This document shows positions 10,791 through 21,009 of a DNA stretch of 64,000 bases, in pieces (position 1 is the stretch's first letter; the number at the start of each line of letters is the position of its first letter). The DNA lies in the NCBI GenBank assembly GCA_029378245.1, contig JARKIF010000018.1, forward strand, positions 310,001-374,000, written 5' to 3'. Source of the DNA: Roridomyces roridus (lineage: Eukaryota > Basidiomycota > Agaricomycetes > Agaricales > Mycenaceae). The notes under the pieces are model-generated. The model searched no databases. It was not told where the DNA came from and was given only the letters and a program-made list of their open reading frames with translations. Made by a program: the position numbers and the translations under genes.

Positions 10791-13171
10791 ATGGCCTTCT
10801 TCAATGCCCGTCCCCAATCCTCAGCCATCAAGATCGTCAAGCCCGGCGAGGCCAACGACGACGATAATATCCTCAAGCCCACGCCCGTACGCAAGACTGA
10901 CAATGTCCAGCGCCATTGCAGGAATATCATGATCTACGGGTGGGCGTCTAGTGGACCAACTGCGTGCATCCTAACACCGTGTCTAGTTCCTGCAAGTACG
11001 AGAACAAGGGTTGTGTGTATTACCACCCACCGGCGCGTCTTGACCGTTATTTCTCCTTGCGCGTCGTGCTCACCTCGCTTGTAGGCACCAGATACGAGTC
11101 CCAATCCATCCAACGCGTGAGTTTCCTCCGGGATTCAAACCTGTAATGATGAACGATCTGCATAGTCCCCGAGCCGAGTCTCCCATTAAAGGACAGACGA
11201 TCTCTTCGCCTTCTCCGTCGCTTAGTGCCAAAGCTGTCAACGCGCCTGTCTTTGTGCCCAAGCTTCCTCTGCCTGCCCTCCTCCAGCCGACGGCCACGCC
11301 GCCACCACAGAGCCCGAGCCCGTATGCGCGTGTTGCACTCTCGCTGCTCTGATCATTCACCTCGTCTGTAGACCGACCAATGGGTACCAGGAAGACCATT
11401 CCGACTTTAGCGATGCGGAGGGACAGGCTCAAGAGCTAAACGACCAGTATTATCCGGACCACCAATACGACACGTACGGCGCGGGGGAACAGCACTACTA
11501 CGCAGCACCGGTCTTTGTGCGCCAGCCGCTCAACTATCATCTCTACACCTCGACCGTCCCTGCAGCGTTTGTGTCCTCTATCGCGGAAACGCATTTCGTC
11601 CCTCCGTCTGGGGAGCTGAGGACGCTCCTGCAATCTAGGAGCGAAGACCTTCGTATGGCGCCTCCCTCGGGGCTCGGGCTGCCCGAGGAAATGCAGGGGT
11701 ATCATTCGCTCATTCCCCTCGAGAATATCGGAGGGCCGACGGAGAGGCGCAAATTTGGGAATTGGAACTCTAGCATGTACCGTGCGATCAACTCGGTTGA
11801 CGGCTGTACTTATGCGCTTCGCCGGATAGAAAGTGAGTGTCTTTTCGCACCTACTTTCGCCAATTAAAGCGTCTGCAGATTACCGTCTTAGTCACCAGGC
11901 TGCTTTCAGCGCGATAGAGACTTGGGCTGCCATCCGGCATCCAGGTGTTGTAGCCATCCACGAAGCGTTCACGACGCATGCGTTTGGAGATAGCTCGCTC
12001 GTCGTTGCGTATACATATCATCCTCAGGCGCAGACGCTGTTTGACGCGCATCTCAAACTCACGCCGCCTGCATACCAGCCTGGCATGCGCTTCCAGCAGC
12101 CGGCAGCCTCGACCCAAGTGCCCGAACGCACGCTGTGGTCCTACATTGTCCAGATTGCGGGCGCGATCAAGAGGGTCCACGATGCCGGCCAGGCCTTGCG
12201 TATGATTGATGTGACCAAGGTGCTTGTGACCAGCAAGAACCAGTCCGTTGTTTCTTATTCAAGAAGAGTTGTCGCTGATGCTCGGCCAGTGTGCGCGTTG
12301 GGTCCTGTGGCATTGTGGACGTGTTGTTGTACGACACGCCCCAAGATATGCATATGTTGCAGCAGGAAGATATGACCATGTTTGGGCGGCTGGTGTTTGC
12401 GCTGTGTACGGGAAACGTCATGGCGTCGAGCGGAGGTAATTTCCAAAAGAGCCTCGAAGTCATGGGGCGCTTGTACAGCCCGGAGATCAAGACTGTCGCT
12501 CTTTTCCTCGTCAATAAGGGTGGGCCTCACAAGAATATCGGTCAACTTTTGGAGATCATTAGTTCGAGGGTTGTTGCGGAGATGGGTGACGCTCTGATGT
12601 ATGTCTCTTCAACTCGTTCTGCTCAGCTATCTCATGAATTTTATAGCGCTGCCGACACTTTGCAGAACGAGCTGATGGGCGAACTCGAGAATGCACGCCT
12701 CGTGCGCCTCCTTTGCAAATTCGGGTTCATCAACGAGCGCCCCGAGTTTGCACGGGAACCACGATGGTCTGAAACGGGAGATCGGTACATTATCAAGCTT
12801 TTCCGGGACTACGTCTTCCACCAGGTCGATGAGAATGGCAATCCATCGCTGAACTTGTCTCATGTTCTCACTTGTTTGAGCAAGGTTCGTCGCAATGTCT
12901 TGGTGCGATGCATGCTGTTGATGTCTTGAAGCTCGACGCAGGCACGGATGAGAAGGTGATGCTCGTTTCGCGGGACGAGCAGAGCTGTCTTGTCGTGAGC
13001 TACAAAGAGATCAAAGCTTGCGTCGAGTCTGCCTTTGGGTGCGTGTTGTGCTCGTGAATGGTGATGATACTGATTGGGAACAGGGAACTTGCGCGCGCGG
13101 CGGCGTCCAACGTCAACAATAATGTGGGTGCTGGATACCAGGATGAGAGGCTCGGTGGGTGGATAAAATAG
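10791..13171 (+). CDS. PAN3: PAN3, regulatory subunit of the PAN2-PAN3 poly(A) nuclease
   Basis: PAN3 recruits the PAN2 deadenylase to poly(A)-bound mRNA in the cytoplasm. The N-terminus holds a CCCH zinc finger built across an intron (RHCRNIMIYG joined to SCKYENKGCVYYH). A Pro/Ser-rich linker, a PAM2-like region (ELNDQYYPDH to VFVRQPLNYHLY), a pseudokinase domain (YALRRIE; VHDAGQALRMID; LLYDTPQDMH) and a C-terminal knob (GDRYIIKLFRDYVFHQVDE) follow. Exons from the third onward: about 11092-11116, 11166-11321, 11372-11832, 11879-12242, 12290-12884, 12932-13038 and 13084-13171; the first is 10791-10939. The intron after the zinc finger (about 11037-11091) has unclear borders: either a GC-AG intron or a GTCTTG donor with acceptor at ...CACCAG. 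Confidence 0.93.
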
Positions 13172-13265
13172 GTACAATCAGACAAAAAAGACTCGGAAAA
13201 TAAAGAACAAAATGTTTCGCTGCTTTTTACTGGGGTATTGTACAACTGGAGAACGTGCGAGGCTG

Positions 13266-13793
13266 CTACTCTGGAGCCAGGAAGGGGTTGGCAATCTCCT
13301 CGGAGCCGTCTACTGGGCTCAAGAGAGTGATTGTCGGTCCGCGTAGAACCGTGAGGCCAAGAGTGCGAGTTTGTGGTGTCGGTTCTGAGAGACGGATGAG
13401 ATGGAAGTGAAGGGCGTCTTTGGGAGGGACGCACCGAGTATCTCCTCCTCGACCTCGTCTAGCACCAAGTTGAGTAGTTGATCGTAACCTTTGAGGATCC
13501 CGTTCACTGGGCACGCGCATGTTGGCAAGGCGAGCTATAGGGTGTAGTTGACGCACCTTCACGGCCACCAGTGAATTTTACGCGGATGCGCTCGTTGACG
13601 TACTTTGAGAGGTCGAGGATGGCTTCGCGCTTGGGTTTGTCCATCGTGGGCAGGGAGCCTTGAGGGCCGCCATGCCGTCCACCGCGAAAGTTGCCTCCGG
13701 CGCCGCGGGGTGCTGCTCTCGCTGTTCCACGGCCCTGCGTGTTCAGTCGATATGAAGTAGCTGAGGATGAGGACAAAGACTAACGCGATCCAT
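13266..13793 (-). CDS. LSM7: U6 snRNA-associated Sm-like protein LSm7
   Basis: It is a subunit of the LSm1-7 (mRNA decay) and LSm2-8 (U6 snRNP) rings. Exons on the minus strand: 13785-13793, 13557-13734, 13435-13506 and 13266-13384, giving 125 aa. The first coding exon is only nine bases (Met-Asp-Arg). A Gly/Arg-rich N-terminus (GAGGNFRGGRHGG) is followed by the Sm fold: Sm1 in ILDLSKYVNERIRVKFTGGR with GYDQLLNLVLDEVEE, and Sm2 in LGLTVLRGPTITLLSPVDG, ending EEIANPFLAPE. All three introns are exactly 50 bases. It is transcribed in the same direction as the thiazole kinase, 59 bases downstream of it. Confidence 0.95.
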
Positions 13794-13852
13794 GAAGTGG
13801 TTTTGTTGAAGCGCGTGATGCCAACTTTTGATTGGCTGAATGGTATTTTACG

Positions 13853-14853
13853 CTACACAACGCTAACGACTTGGATTCGTGCCCGCTCTGAAATTATCTC
13901 TGGGTTCAACGTGCTCACAGCGTCGATCCATGCTACACGAAAGCTGGCAGGACCGGAATTTGGGCTATTCTCTGCGGCTATTTCTCCTGCGATTGAAGTA
14001 GCGAGAACGCCTGCGATTGACGCAACGAGAAGGTCGTGTAGGTTGATCTCCTTGGCTTCTGGTGGCGTTGCTACAGCAGAGAAAGCGGCTATGGCGGAGC
14101 CTGTGCTGCAGCCCGTCCCAGTAATCGTGGTGAGACGCACATGGCCATTCGAGAGCTGGGTTGAAATTTAGCCTCTGGAATCAAGTAGCCGTGAAAGTAC
14201 CTTGACGACTGTTTCTCCGTCACTCAGCCAATCTGTGGCTCCGTGAAGAACGACGACGCAGCGTTCACGAAGAGCGAGGTCCCGAACGAGACGAGCGGGA
14301 TCAGAGTGTTCTTGCTGACTATCAACTCCACGGCCCAAGCCAGTCTGTAGTCGTCAGCGATGAGATGAGCAGGCAAGGGAGGACCGACCAAGCCATAGAT
14401 ATGGGCGATTTCAGCGGCATTTCCTGTGATAATAGAGGGTCTCCACTCTGCAAGAAGCTCTTGAACGACTTGGTGTCGATAAGAGGAAGCCCCGACGCCG
14501 ACGGGGTCCAAGATTACAGGTCGATGTCGCTCATTGACAGCTTTCCCTGCAAGTAACGCGGTTTTAGATTGGATGTCGCTGACTGTCCCAATGTTGACCA
14601 GCAGTGCTCCAGTGATTCGACCGAGATCGAGTTGCTCTTCCGGGGAACTAGCGAGATTCATTGACGAGACTAGGCGCACACCACAGCAAGCTCACAATGA
14701 CATGATTGGGGAGGCGCCAAGGGCTAGTGTGAGGTTGGCCTGGTCATTGGCCACGACGAAATTGGTGAGTTGCACCACGAGAGGATTTACGTCTCGGATA
14801 GCAGCATAGAGGTCGGCGACGCTGCGCAGGACTTGGGATGAGGAGAGAGACAT
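13853..14853 (-). CDS. Hydroxyethylthiazole kinase (ThiM domain, stand-alone)
   Basis: It phosphorylates 4-methyl-5-(2-hydroxyethyl)thiazole with ATP in thiamine synthesis or salvage. Exons: 14696-14853, 14389-14647, 14201-14344 and 13853-14155, giving 287 aa. The start MSLSSSQVLRSV is followed by VQLTNFVVANDQAN and GASPIM (substrate end). VILDPVGVGAS and ITGNAAEIAHIYGL are the core, and TTITGTGCSTGSAIAAF is the phosphate-binding and catalytic GTGC loop. In most fungi this domain is the C-terminal half of bifunctional THI6; here no thiamine-phosphate synthase half is attached. Its start faces the sulfurtransferase start across 127 bases. Confidence 0.92.
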
Positions 14854-14980
14854 GCGAATAGCGCATTATGCGTCGGCCGACTCGTAAAGATTCACGCCAT
14901 GAAGGCGCAATCCGCTTAGTGGTGGTTGAATATGAAATGGTGCAAACCTGCACAAATAATTCTTGAACCGAACCACTGTG

Positions 14981-16138
14981 ATGGCAGTCCCGCTCCTCAT
15001 AACGCCGTCCTCGCCGTACCTCCTCGATCCCGCCGTCGTCATTCTCGATGCTACTTGGCTTTACGGCGCCCCCTTGCCCTCGGGCGATGCCTACAAACAA
15101 TATCTCACAAAACGCATTCCACGAGCAAGATTCTGGTCTCTTGACGAAATGTCTGAACCTAATCCCGACGGCTTCAAATATATGCTGCCTTCTCCCGAAC
15201 GACTTGCTCGAGCAGCTGCTGAGCATGGGATTACCGAATCTTCGCATGTGATCATATACGATACCCAAGGTGCCTTTAGCGCGCCTCGCACAGTGTTTAC
15301 ATTCTTCGTATGCAGAATCTGGGGTTTTTCAGCTCTTTCTTATACTTTTTGCAGGCGTATGGGCACAAGAAACTTTCCATGGTTGATGGAGGTCTGTATC
15401 GCGCAGTCGAGGAAGGCATTCAACTCGAGACCGGCCCTCCGCCACCATTCGAGGTGTGTATACACCAACTTATTCGCTCAAACTGTTACCGAATCTTCAG
15501 CCATCGCAATACCCAATCCCGGAGCTCAAGTCGAATCTGATCGCCTGTTCGTTGTGATCAATCGTTTTTCAACCAAAACTGATCTTTCCTCAGCCTTCTC
15601 GGAAATCGCTACATTTGCGTCCACGACCGCACCACTGTTCAAGACGGCCGTTGTGCTCGACGCGCGGAATGAAGATTCATTCATCGGGAACGCGAATGAC
15701 CCTCGTTCGGGCCATATCCCGAACGCAGATTCGCTCCCGTGGCGCACGACGCTCCGAGTGGTCAAATCCACCGCGTCGCCAGACGGATTTTATTACACTT
15801 TACCGACGTTGAAGGAATTTGAACGTGAACTTCTCGTACATTTGGGCCCGGAAAAAGCCGCACTTGTTCTTGGTGGTGGACAAGGACGTCGAATCATCCA
15901 TTGTACGTCCACTTCACTCGACGTATAACCAACTTGCATTATTCTTTAGCTTGTGGTGGTGGAATTTCCGCTGCTATTGCGTGGTTGGTTATGCAGGCCA
16001 ACTCGTTTGAATCTGCGCTGTACGACGAGGTGAGGATGCTCTCAAGTTGTCTTGGTTGATTTATTCATCTTTTATCAGTCGTGGAGTGGATATTCGGCGA
16101 GGAAAGATGCTGTCATTGCGCGTGGTCCAAGTCAATAG
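14981..16138 (+). CDS. Two-domain rhodanese-type sulfurtransferase (thiosulfate/3-mercaptopyruvate)
   Basis: It transfers sulfur from thiosulfate or 3-mercaptopyruvate to an acceptor such as cyanide or thioredoxin. Exons: 14981-15307, 15355-15453, 15501-15546, 15594-15902, 15950-16029 and 16079-16138, giving 306 aa. The inactive N-terminal rhodanese domain shows VVILDATWLYG, HVIIYDTQGAFSAPR and LSMVDGGL. The C-terminal domain shows VVLDARNEDSF, SGHIPNADSLPW and the catalytic cysteine in SCGGGISAA, which is put together across the intron at 15903-15949. The protein ends YDESWSGY...GPSQ. The loop CGGGIS does not settle whether thiosulfate or mercaptopyruvate is preferred. No mitochondrial leader is obvious. 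Confidence 0.92.
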
Positions 16139-16228
16139 TTCCTCGAATGTATAAATGGTGGTGACAATAACAACAAGAGTGCGTAGTACGATAGATTACA
16201 TTCGTTTTTCGTTACTTTACCCTGCGTT

Positions 16229-18399
16229 TTATTTCGAGGCTTTTTCGTCTTCAGCATGCAACCTCATTGCCGCCACCAACTCGGGTCGTAGCCATCGTTC
16301 AGCGGGGATCACCCACCACGAGATGATTCCGAAGATGCTCACAGCGCTAGATAAGTATGTATGAGAAAGTGCAGCCAAGAAGAAAGATTGGTTGACATAC
16401 CCAATGACAACGATGGCGAAATTGAATGTAGGGGCTGTGAAGGGGTATTCGAGTGGTGAGTACATGACCTAGAATTTTTTTCAACATGCACTCTGAAGAA
16501 AATAGAGAAGACTCACCGCCAGTAAGAATACGTTGTAGACGAAAGCGAATACATAAGCCGGAGGGCCCCATTTGCCCAGGCTCCATTTCGTGTGTTTGAA
16601 TTCGTGCGGCGTCATGATGAGGCGGCATATTGCGATCAGGGCGTATGCGCTCAGGGAGGCTTGAGGGAGATCAGCATATTGCGAGGAGGGTGAAGACAAG
16701 GAAAGGTACGCACTGACAGCTCCCGCGGACATTAGGGAGACGAAGCCGACTTGGCTTCCGAGCGATATGATGAGTAGGACGGTGGACAATCCCAAGATGA
16801 CTGTTATAGCGTTCTTGGGCTGCCCCACTGCGTTTGGTGTGCTGATCCATTTGGAGCCGGGGAGGATACCGTCTCGGGCGATGGCGAAAATGAGTCGTGA
16901 AGAGGCGGTTACGGCGCATGCGGTTGACTGTGATGCAGGTTTGAGCATGGAGTGAGTCGAGGTGAGAAGAACGAACCATTATGAGGCCGGCTGCAGCGAT
17001 GATGGTCATTACGACGGCGCCTCCTCGACCGAGTGAGGCGGCCCAGATTTGAACAAAGGCTGGACAACAAAGTGAGGTTCGAAATCAAAGATTGGTGAAT
17101 ACACTCACGTTGAGGCGCCGTGAAACTGTACAGCAGCTCATCTGGAGGAATGCAGAAAAGCCACAGAATTGTAGCAACAAAGCCCAAGACGGAGGTTGCC
17201 AGAGCGGACGTGAAGATTCCGCGCGCAGCGGTTTTTCTGTTTGGTTGAATTAGATGATATTCTCAGGCAAGGCTGTTTATACTCACGATGCGTTCTTGGT
17301 TTCCTCAGCCACATGCCCTGCGGCGTCGTACCCGCATGCAACGTAGCCGGCGTAGTAGAATGATAGGGTCCAATTCCAACCTTCAGAAAACCCGGTTCCG
17401 TTGTTGCGTCCAGTGAAGACTTCCTTGGCGGAGCGGAAACCATAGGTCTGGCTCACGCCGACTGGGAGCCAGATGACGGACTAAAAGTTGTTGAGATAAT
17501 GTAAAAGAAGCGAATAAAAATGCTCACTAGCAGCAAGTCAACCATCAAAAGGACGACTGTAAGTCGGAAGGTTGTTGCAAACCATTTGGCTACCCAGCGT
17601 TAGTAATTATCGGGATTTGAACGAACTGGAGACTCACGAGGAAGGTAATTCAGTCCGATCGCAATCCACATGCAAGCGGCTTAGGAATAGTCAGTACTGG
17701 CATCGAGTAGCGCACGGGCAGTGCATACCTGAAACAACAAACAACACAGCTCGATACTTGACATTCGAGACGTCCAACCCGCCGGGAAAATCATAGTCAA
17801 AGATCTCCATGAGACTCAACAAAAACATGGCTGGTGCTTGGGAGTTGCTGGCGACGAAGCTGACCTGGATACAATATCAGCTTCGTCATGGTTGAAAAAA
17901 AGAGGGTCGACGAACCCAAGCGGTACAAGCCCACCAAGCCACGACGAAACCAGCCAGGCGTCCGTATGTGGCTCCGGCGGCTTCTGATGCCCAGACGTAA
18001 ATCGAACCCGATAGAGGAAGGGCGGAGCAGATTTCGGCCAATACAGCAGCTGTAATGGTAGCACCGAAAATGTGGATGAAGGAGGATGACCACATTGCTG
18101 CAGGGCCCCCGGTGGCTAGTCCGATATATCTGCACGAGCGTCAGCCAAGTCCAGGCAGTGAAATGAGCGGTCGAACAATAGCGTACGAGTGACACCAATC
18201 TGTTGAACCTAATCAGAGAGACGACAGAGCAGAGAGGAAGGGAACATACAAAATTCATGGCGCAAAAAGACGATGCGAAGGACTCGATCAGTCCAAAGGG
18301 GCGGGCCAGAACAGGCTTGTAGCCAATCGCCTCCAAGTCGAGGACATCGGTCTGGGTGTCGGATTCCTTAGATATACTGCCGTGGTTGGAACTGGACAT
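16229..18399 (-). CDS. Amino acid/choline/GABA-type permease (APC superfamily)
   Basis: It is a twelve-span plasma-membrane permease for amino acids or related amines. From the ATG at 18399 it reads MSSSNHGSISKESDTQ, a cytosolic N-terminus, then ARPFGLIESFASSFC. It continues GGPAAMWSSSFIHIFG, EICSALPLSGSIYVWASEAA, GYDAAGHVAEETKNA, SRLIFAIARDGILPGSKW and PLEYPFTAPTFNFAIVV. These are hallmarks of the fungal choline (HNM1)/GABA (UGA4) branch. About ten short introns break the gene; the border near 18120-18200 (second intron) is unclear to me. The final exon ends at 16229, converging on the sulfurtransferase 90 bases away. Substrate unknown. Confidence 0.88.
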
Positions 18400-18674
18400 T
18401 TTCGCGAGTCGGAAAAAAGCCTGTCCAGGTGGGCGGGATTCAAATCGCCGAACAGAATTGTCCTGAGCAGTATAAATGCGATAAGAATTTTTGTCGCGAT
18501 CGTGTTGGAGAATTGCGAGTCGAGGCTGGTTCATTGCGTGCTAAGGAATAACCTTTAAGCAATAACCTTTTAACCTTGTGATGGACAATCCTAGAAGCGT
18601 CAAAATCGCGTCTTCATGTCGAGTTCGGCTGCTTGAAAAGCAAGTCCTCCTTCTTTGAAAGTCATTCATTCGTC

Positions 18675-20804
18675 ATGCCATCTTTTTCTTCCAACTCGTC
18701 GCTTGCGATCGCAGCCTCGGGAGCTGCTCTCATCACCTACCTGCTTCATCGCAGCCTCTCTGTGCGCGTGTTGGACGCCATTCCTGGTCCGGTACGTCCA
18801 TTTTTCTTTTTGTGCATCCAGAAAGAACCAATATCGCCGCAGGACTCACCAAGTTGGCTGTACGGACATGGTGAGTTGTGCCTCCCTCAAGAATGGCATC
18901 TCTGATCCTGTGTAGAATGGGACATATACCGCGCCCAGGCGGGAGAGCTGTGGAACCAATGGATTGCCCGCTGGGGAACGGTGGTGAAATACAAGAACGC
19001 TTTCTTTGTGCGTGCTTGTGTCATCTTCAACTTTGTACGTACTATAACGACGCGGTCAGAACGGTTACTCGATCCTCGTCGCGGATCCACTCGCAATCAA
19101 GGCACTGCTGATCGACGGACCAGACGGCTTCGCTGTTCACAAACCACCCTTCAACCGGCAGACGAACGAGCGTCTTTTGGGAAGGGGAGTGATTTGGGCT
19201 GAAGAGGATGGTCATCGGAAACAAAGACGACTACTCAGCCCCGCGTTCAGCACAAAATCCATCGACGCTGTTTCTCCCGCGTTTTATAAAATTGCGGAGG
19301 AGGTGAAATCTGCTTGGTCCTCGCTGCCTCAATCGTCTTCCGGCGAAATCCTGGTCAATGTGGCCGAGTTCATGTCGCGCGCTGCGTGTGTTTCCCTACT
19401 TTGTACCATGGACACAGATTTGATATCGCCCTAGGCTCGACGTTATTGGATACGCAGGTTTTCAGTACCAATTTAATGCTGTGAGTTCAGCCACGGCCGA
19501 AGCAGTTGCCATTACGGATGGTCTAAGTGCCGCCCTTGGTGCTCCGCCCAGTTTCCGAATTTTCTTGGTCGGTTTTTGTTCGTAGGCATGTCTCATTTAT
19601 TTATTCTTCCCAGGCACTGGCCCTCGCAAAGTCGTTCCCTTGGTTCTTCAACCATGCACCGCTTCCCGCCATCCGCTCTCAGAAAGAATCAAAGGCATCC
19701 ATCGACACGGTTGCGTTCAAGCTCTTGAGCGACGTCAATTCGAATGCTACGGAGCAGAACAAGACGAGCATACTGTCTATCCTTCGTGTGTTGTTTGCCA
19801 TCTTTCAGTGCCTTGTATTGACATCGGGTAGTTGAGGACCAAAAGAAGGGCGGTGGTCTGAGCGACAGAGAGATTGTAGATAACGTGGCGACTATGATCA
19901 CTGCGGGCCATGTACGTGCTCGTTTCTCTTTGCTTCTCTGCAGATCTGACTGCGCCTGTAGGAAACGTGAGCGAGTGTTGTCAATCCTCGACCTGTCTGA
20001 TTCAGCTGCCTTAGCACGGGAATAACTCTCTCGTTGATATTGTACGAACTTTCGCGCGACCAGGATCTGCAAAACCGGTTAAGAGAGGAGTTGACGGGGG
20101 ACGGTGCCATCAGTTTCGAGGGTTTGCAGAACGGCAAGGCCCCGATTCTTGACGCCATCATCAAGGAGGTTCTCCGATGTGAGTAAGGTCTTGTTCATTT
20201 CATGCTTCCGTTGACTTGCACTAGTCTATCCTGCAAATACTCGCATCATTCGCCGAGTAGGTTCTCAAAACTTAACTTTCGCTCAACTCACGTTCTTGCA
20301 GGCTGACCGAGACTTTGTCGTGCCGCTATCTCAGCCTCTTGAAACGAAAGAGGGGCCGCAGGACCGCTTTATTATCCCAGCCGGGACGGTATGTTTTAAA
20401 CCTGTCGTAGCTACCTTTCCATTGACGCAGGACAGGATATCGTCTTCCCGCTTGCAGCGATTAATCGACTGGAATCCGTCTGGGGGCCTGACGCACATCT
20501 GTTCCGCGCTGAACGGTGGCTCGAGCCAGGCGGAATTCCCGACACGGTGAACGCTCTTCCGGCGGGGTATGATCATATATTCACCTTTGTCGCTGGCCCG
20601 CGTGCGTGTCTCGGGATGAGATTCGCGGTCTCGGAGATGCGCGTGATTATATCAGAACTGGTGTCGACCTTCACCTTCCGGCCTGCGGATGACAGCGGTG
20701 TGCCGTTGGATATAGTGTCGCCGGCGCAGATCATGATTAGGGCGCAGGATCCGAGAAGGGGAATTTATGGTGTGCCGCTGAGGGTTGGTTTTGTAAACCA
20801 GTAG
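18675..20804 (+). CDS. Cytochrome P450 monooxygenase
   Basis: It is a membrane-anchored heme monooxygenase. The ATG at 18675 starts an N-terminal anchor (AIAASGAALITYLLH) and a Pro-rich hinge (DAIPGP). Key pieces: EEDGHRKQRRLLSPAFS (C helix, heme-contacting WxxxR-like region), MITAGHETT (I-helix oxygen motif, formed by splicing at about 19917-20012), IIKEVLR (ExxR, about 20155-20180), and the heme loop FVAGPRACLGMRFA with the axial cysteine at about 20609. About nine introns are spread through it, and I see no stop in the spliced frame. Class and substrate cannot be told. Just beyond the stop lies a diverged tandem copy of the last 18 codons. Confidence 0.9.
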
Positions 20805-20894
20805 AAGTAAACCTTCCCAATGAGCCGTATTTATGGTACACCACTCGGGGCCGGCTTTGCAAACCAATAAAAGTAAACCTTCCCATTGGGCCGA
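20763..20894 (+). repeat. Diverged 66-bp tandem duplication covering the P450 3' end
   Basis: Copy 1 (20763-20828) includes the last codons and stop of the P450. Copy 2 (20829-20894) repeats it in the 3' flank: atttatggt, then gtaaacca/caaaccaa, then aagtaaaccttccca. A third partial copy (caaccttcccaatgagg) is at about 20902-20918. Differences between copies are mostly transitions. Confidence 0.8.
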
Positions 20895-21009
20895 AAATTG
20901 TCAACCTTCCCAATGAGGCCGTTGGAGGAGTGGTGTTGTGATTTGTTTGAGGATCCGAGGGCTGATTCAGTTACGTAACAATTCCTCTCAAGCACCACCA
21001 CCAGCGTCA

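Noticed and set aside
11117..11165. Coding segment FPPGFKPVMMNDLH in PAN3
   Set aside because: It needs a frameshift to connect; as a 49-base intron (GTGAGT...CATAG) the flanking frames join cleanly.
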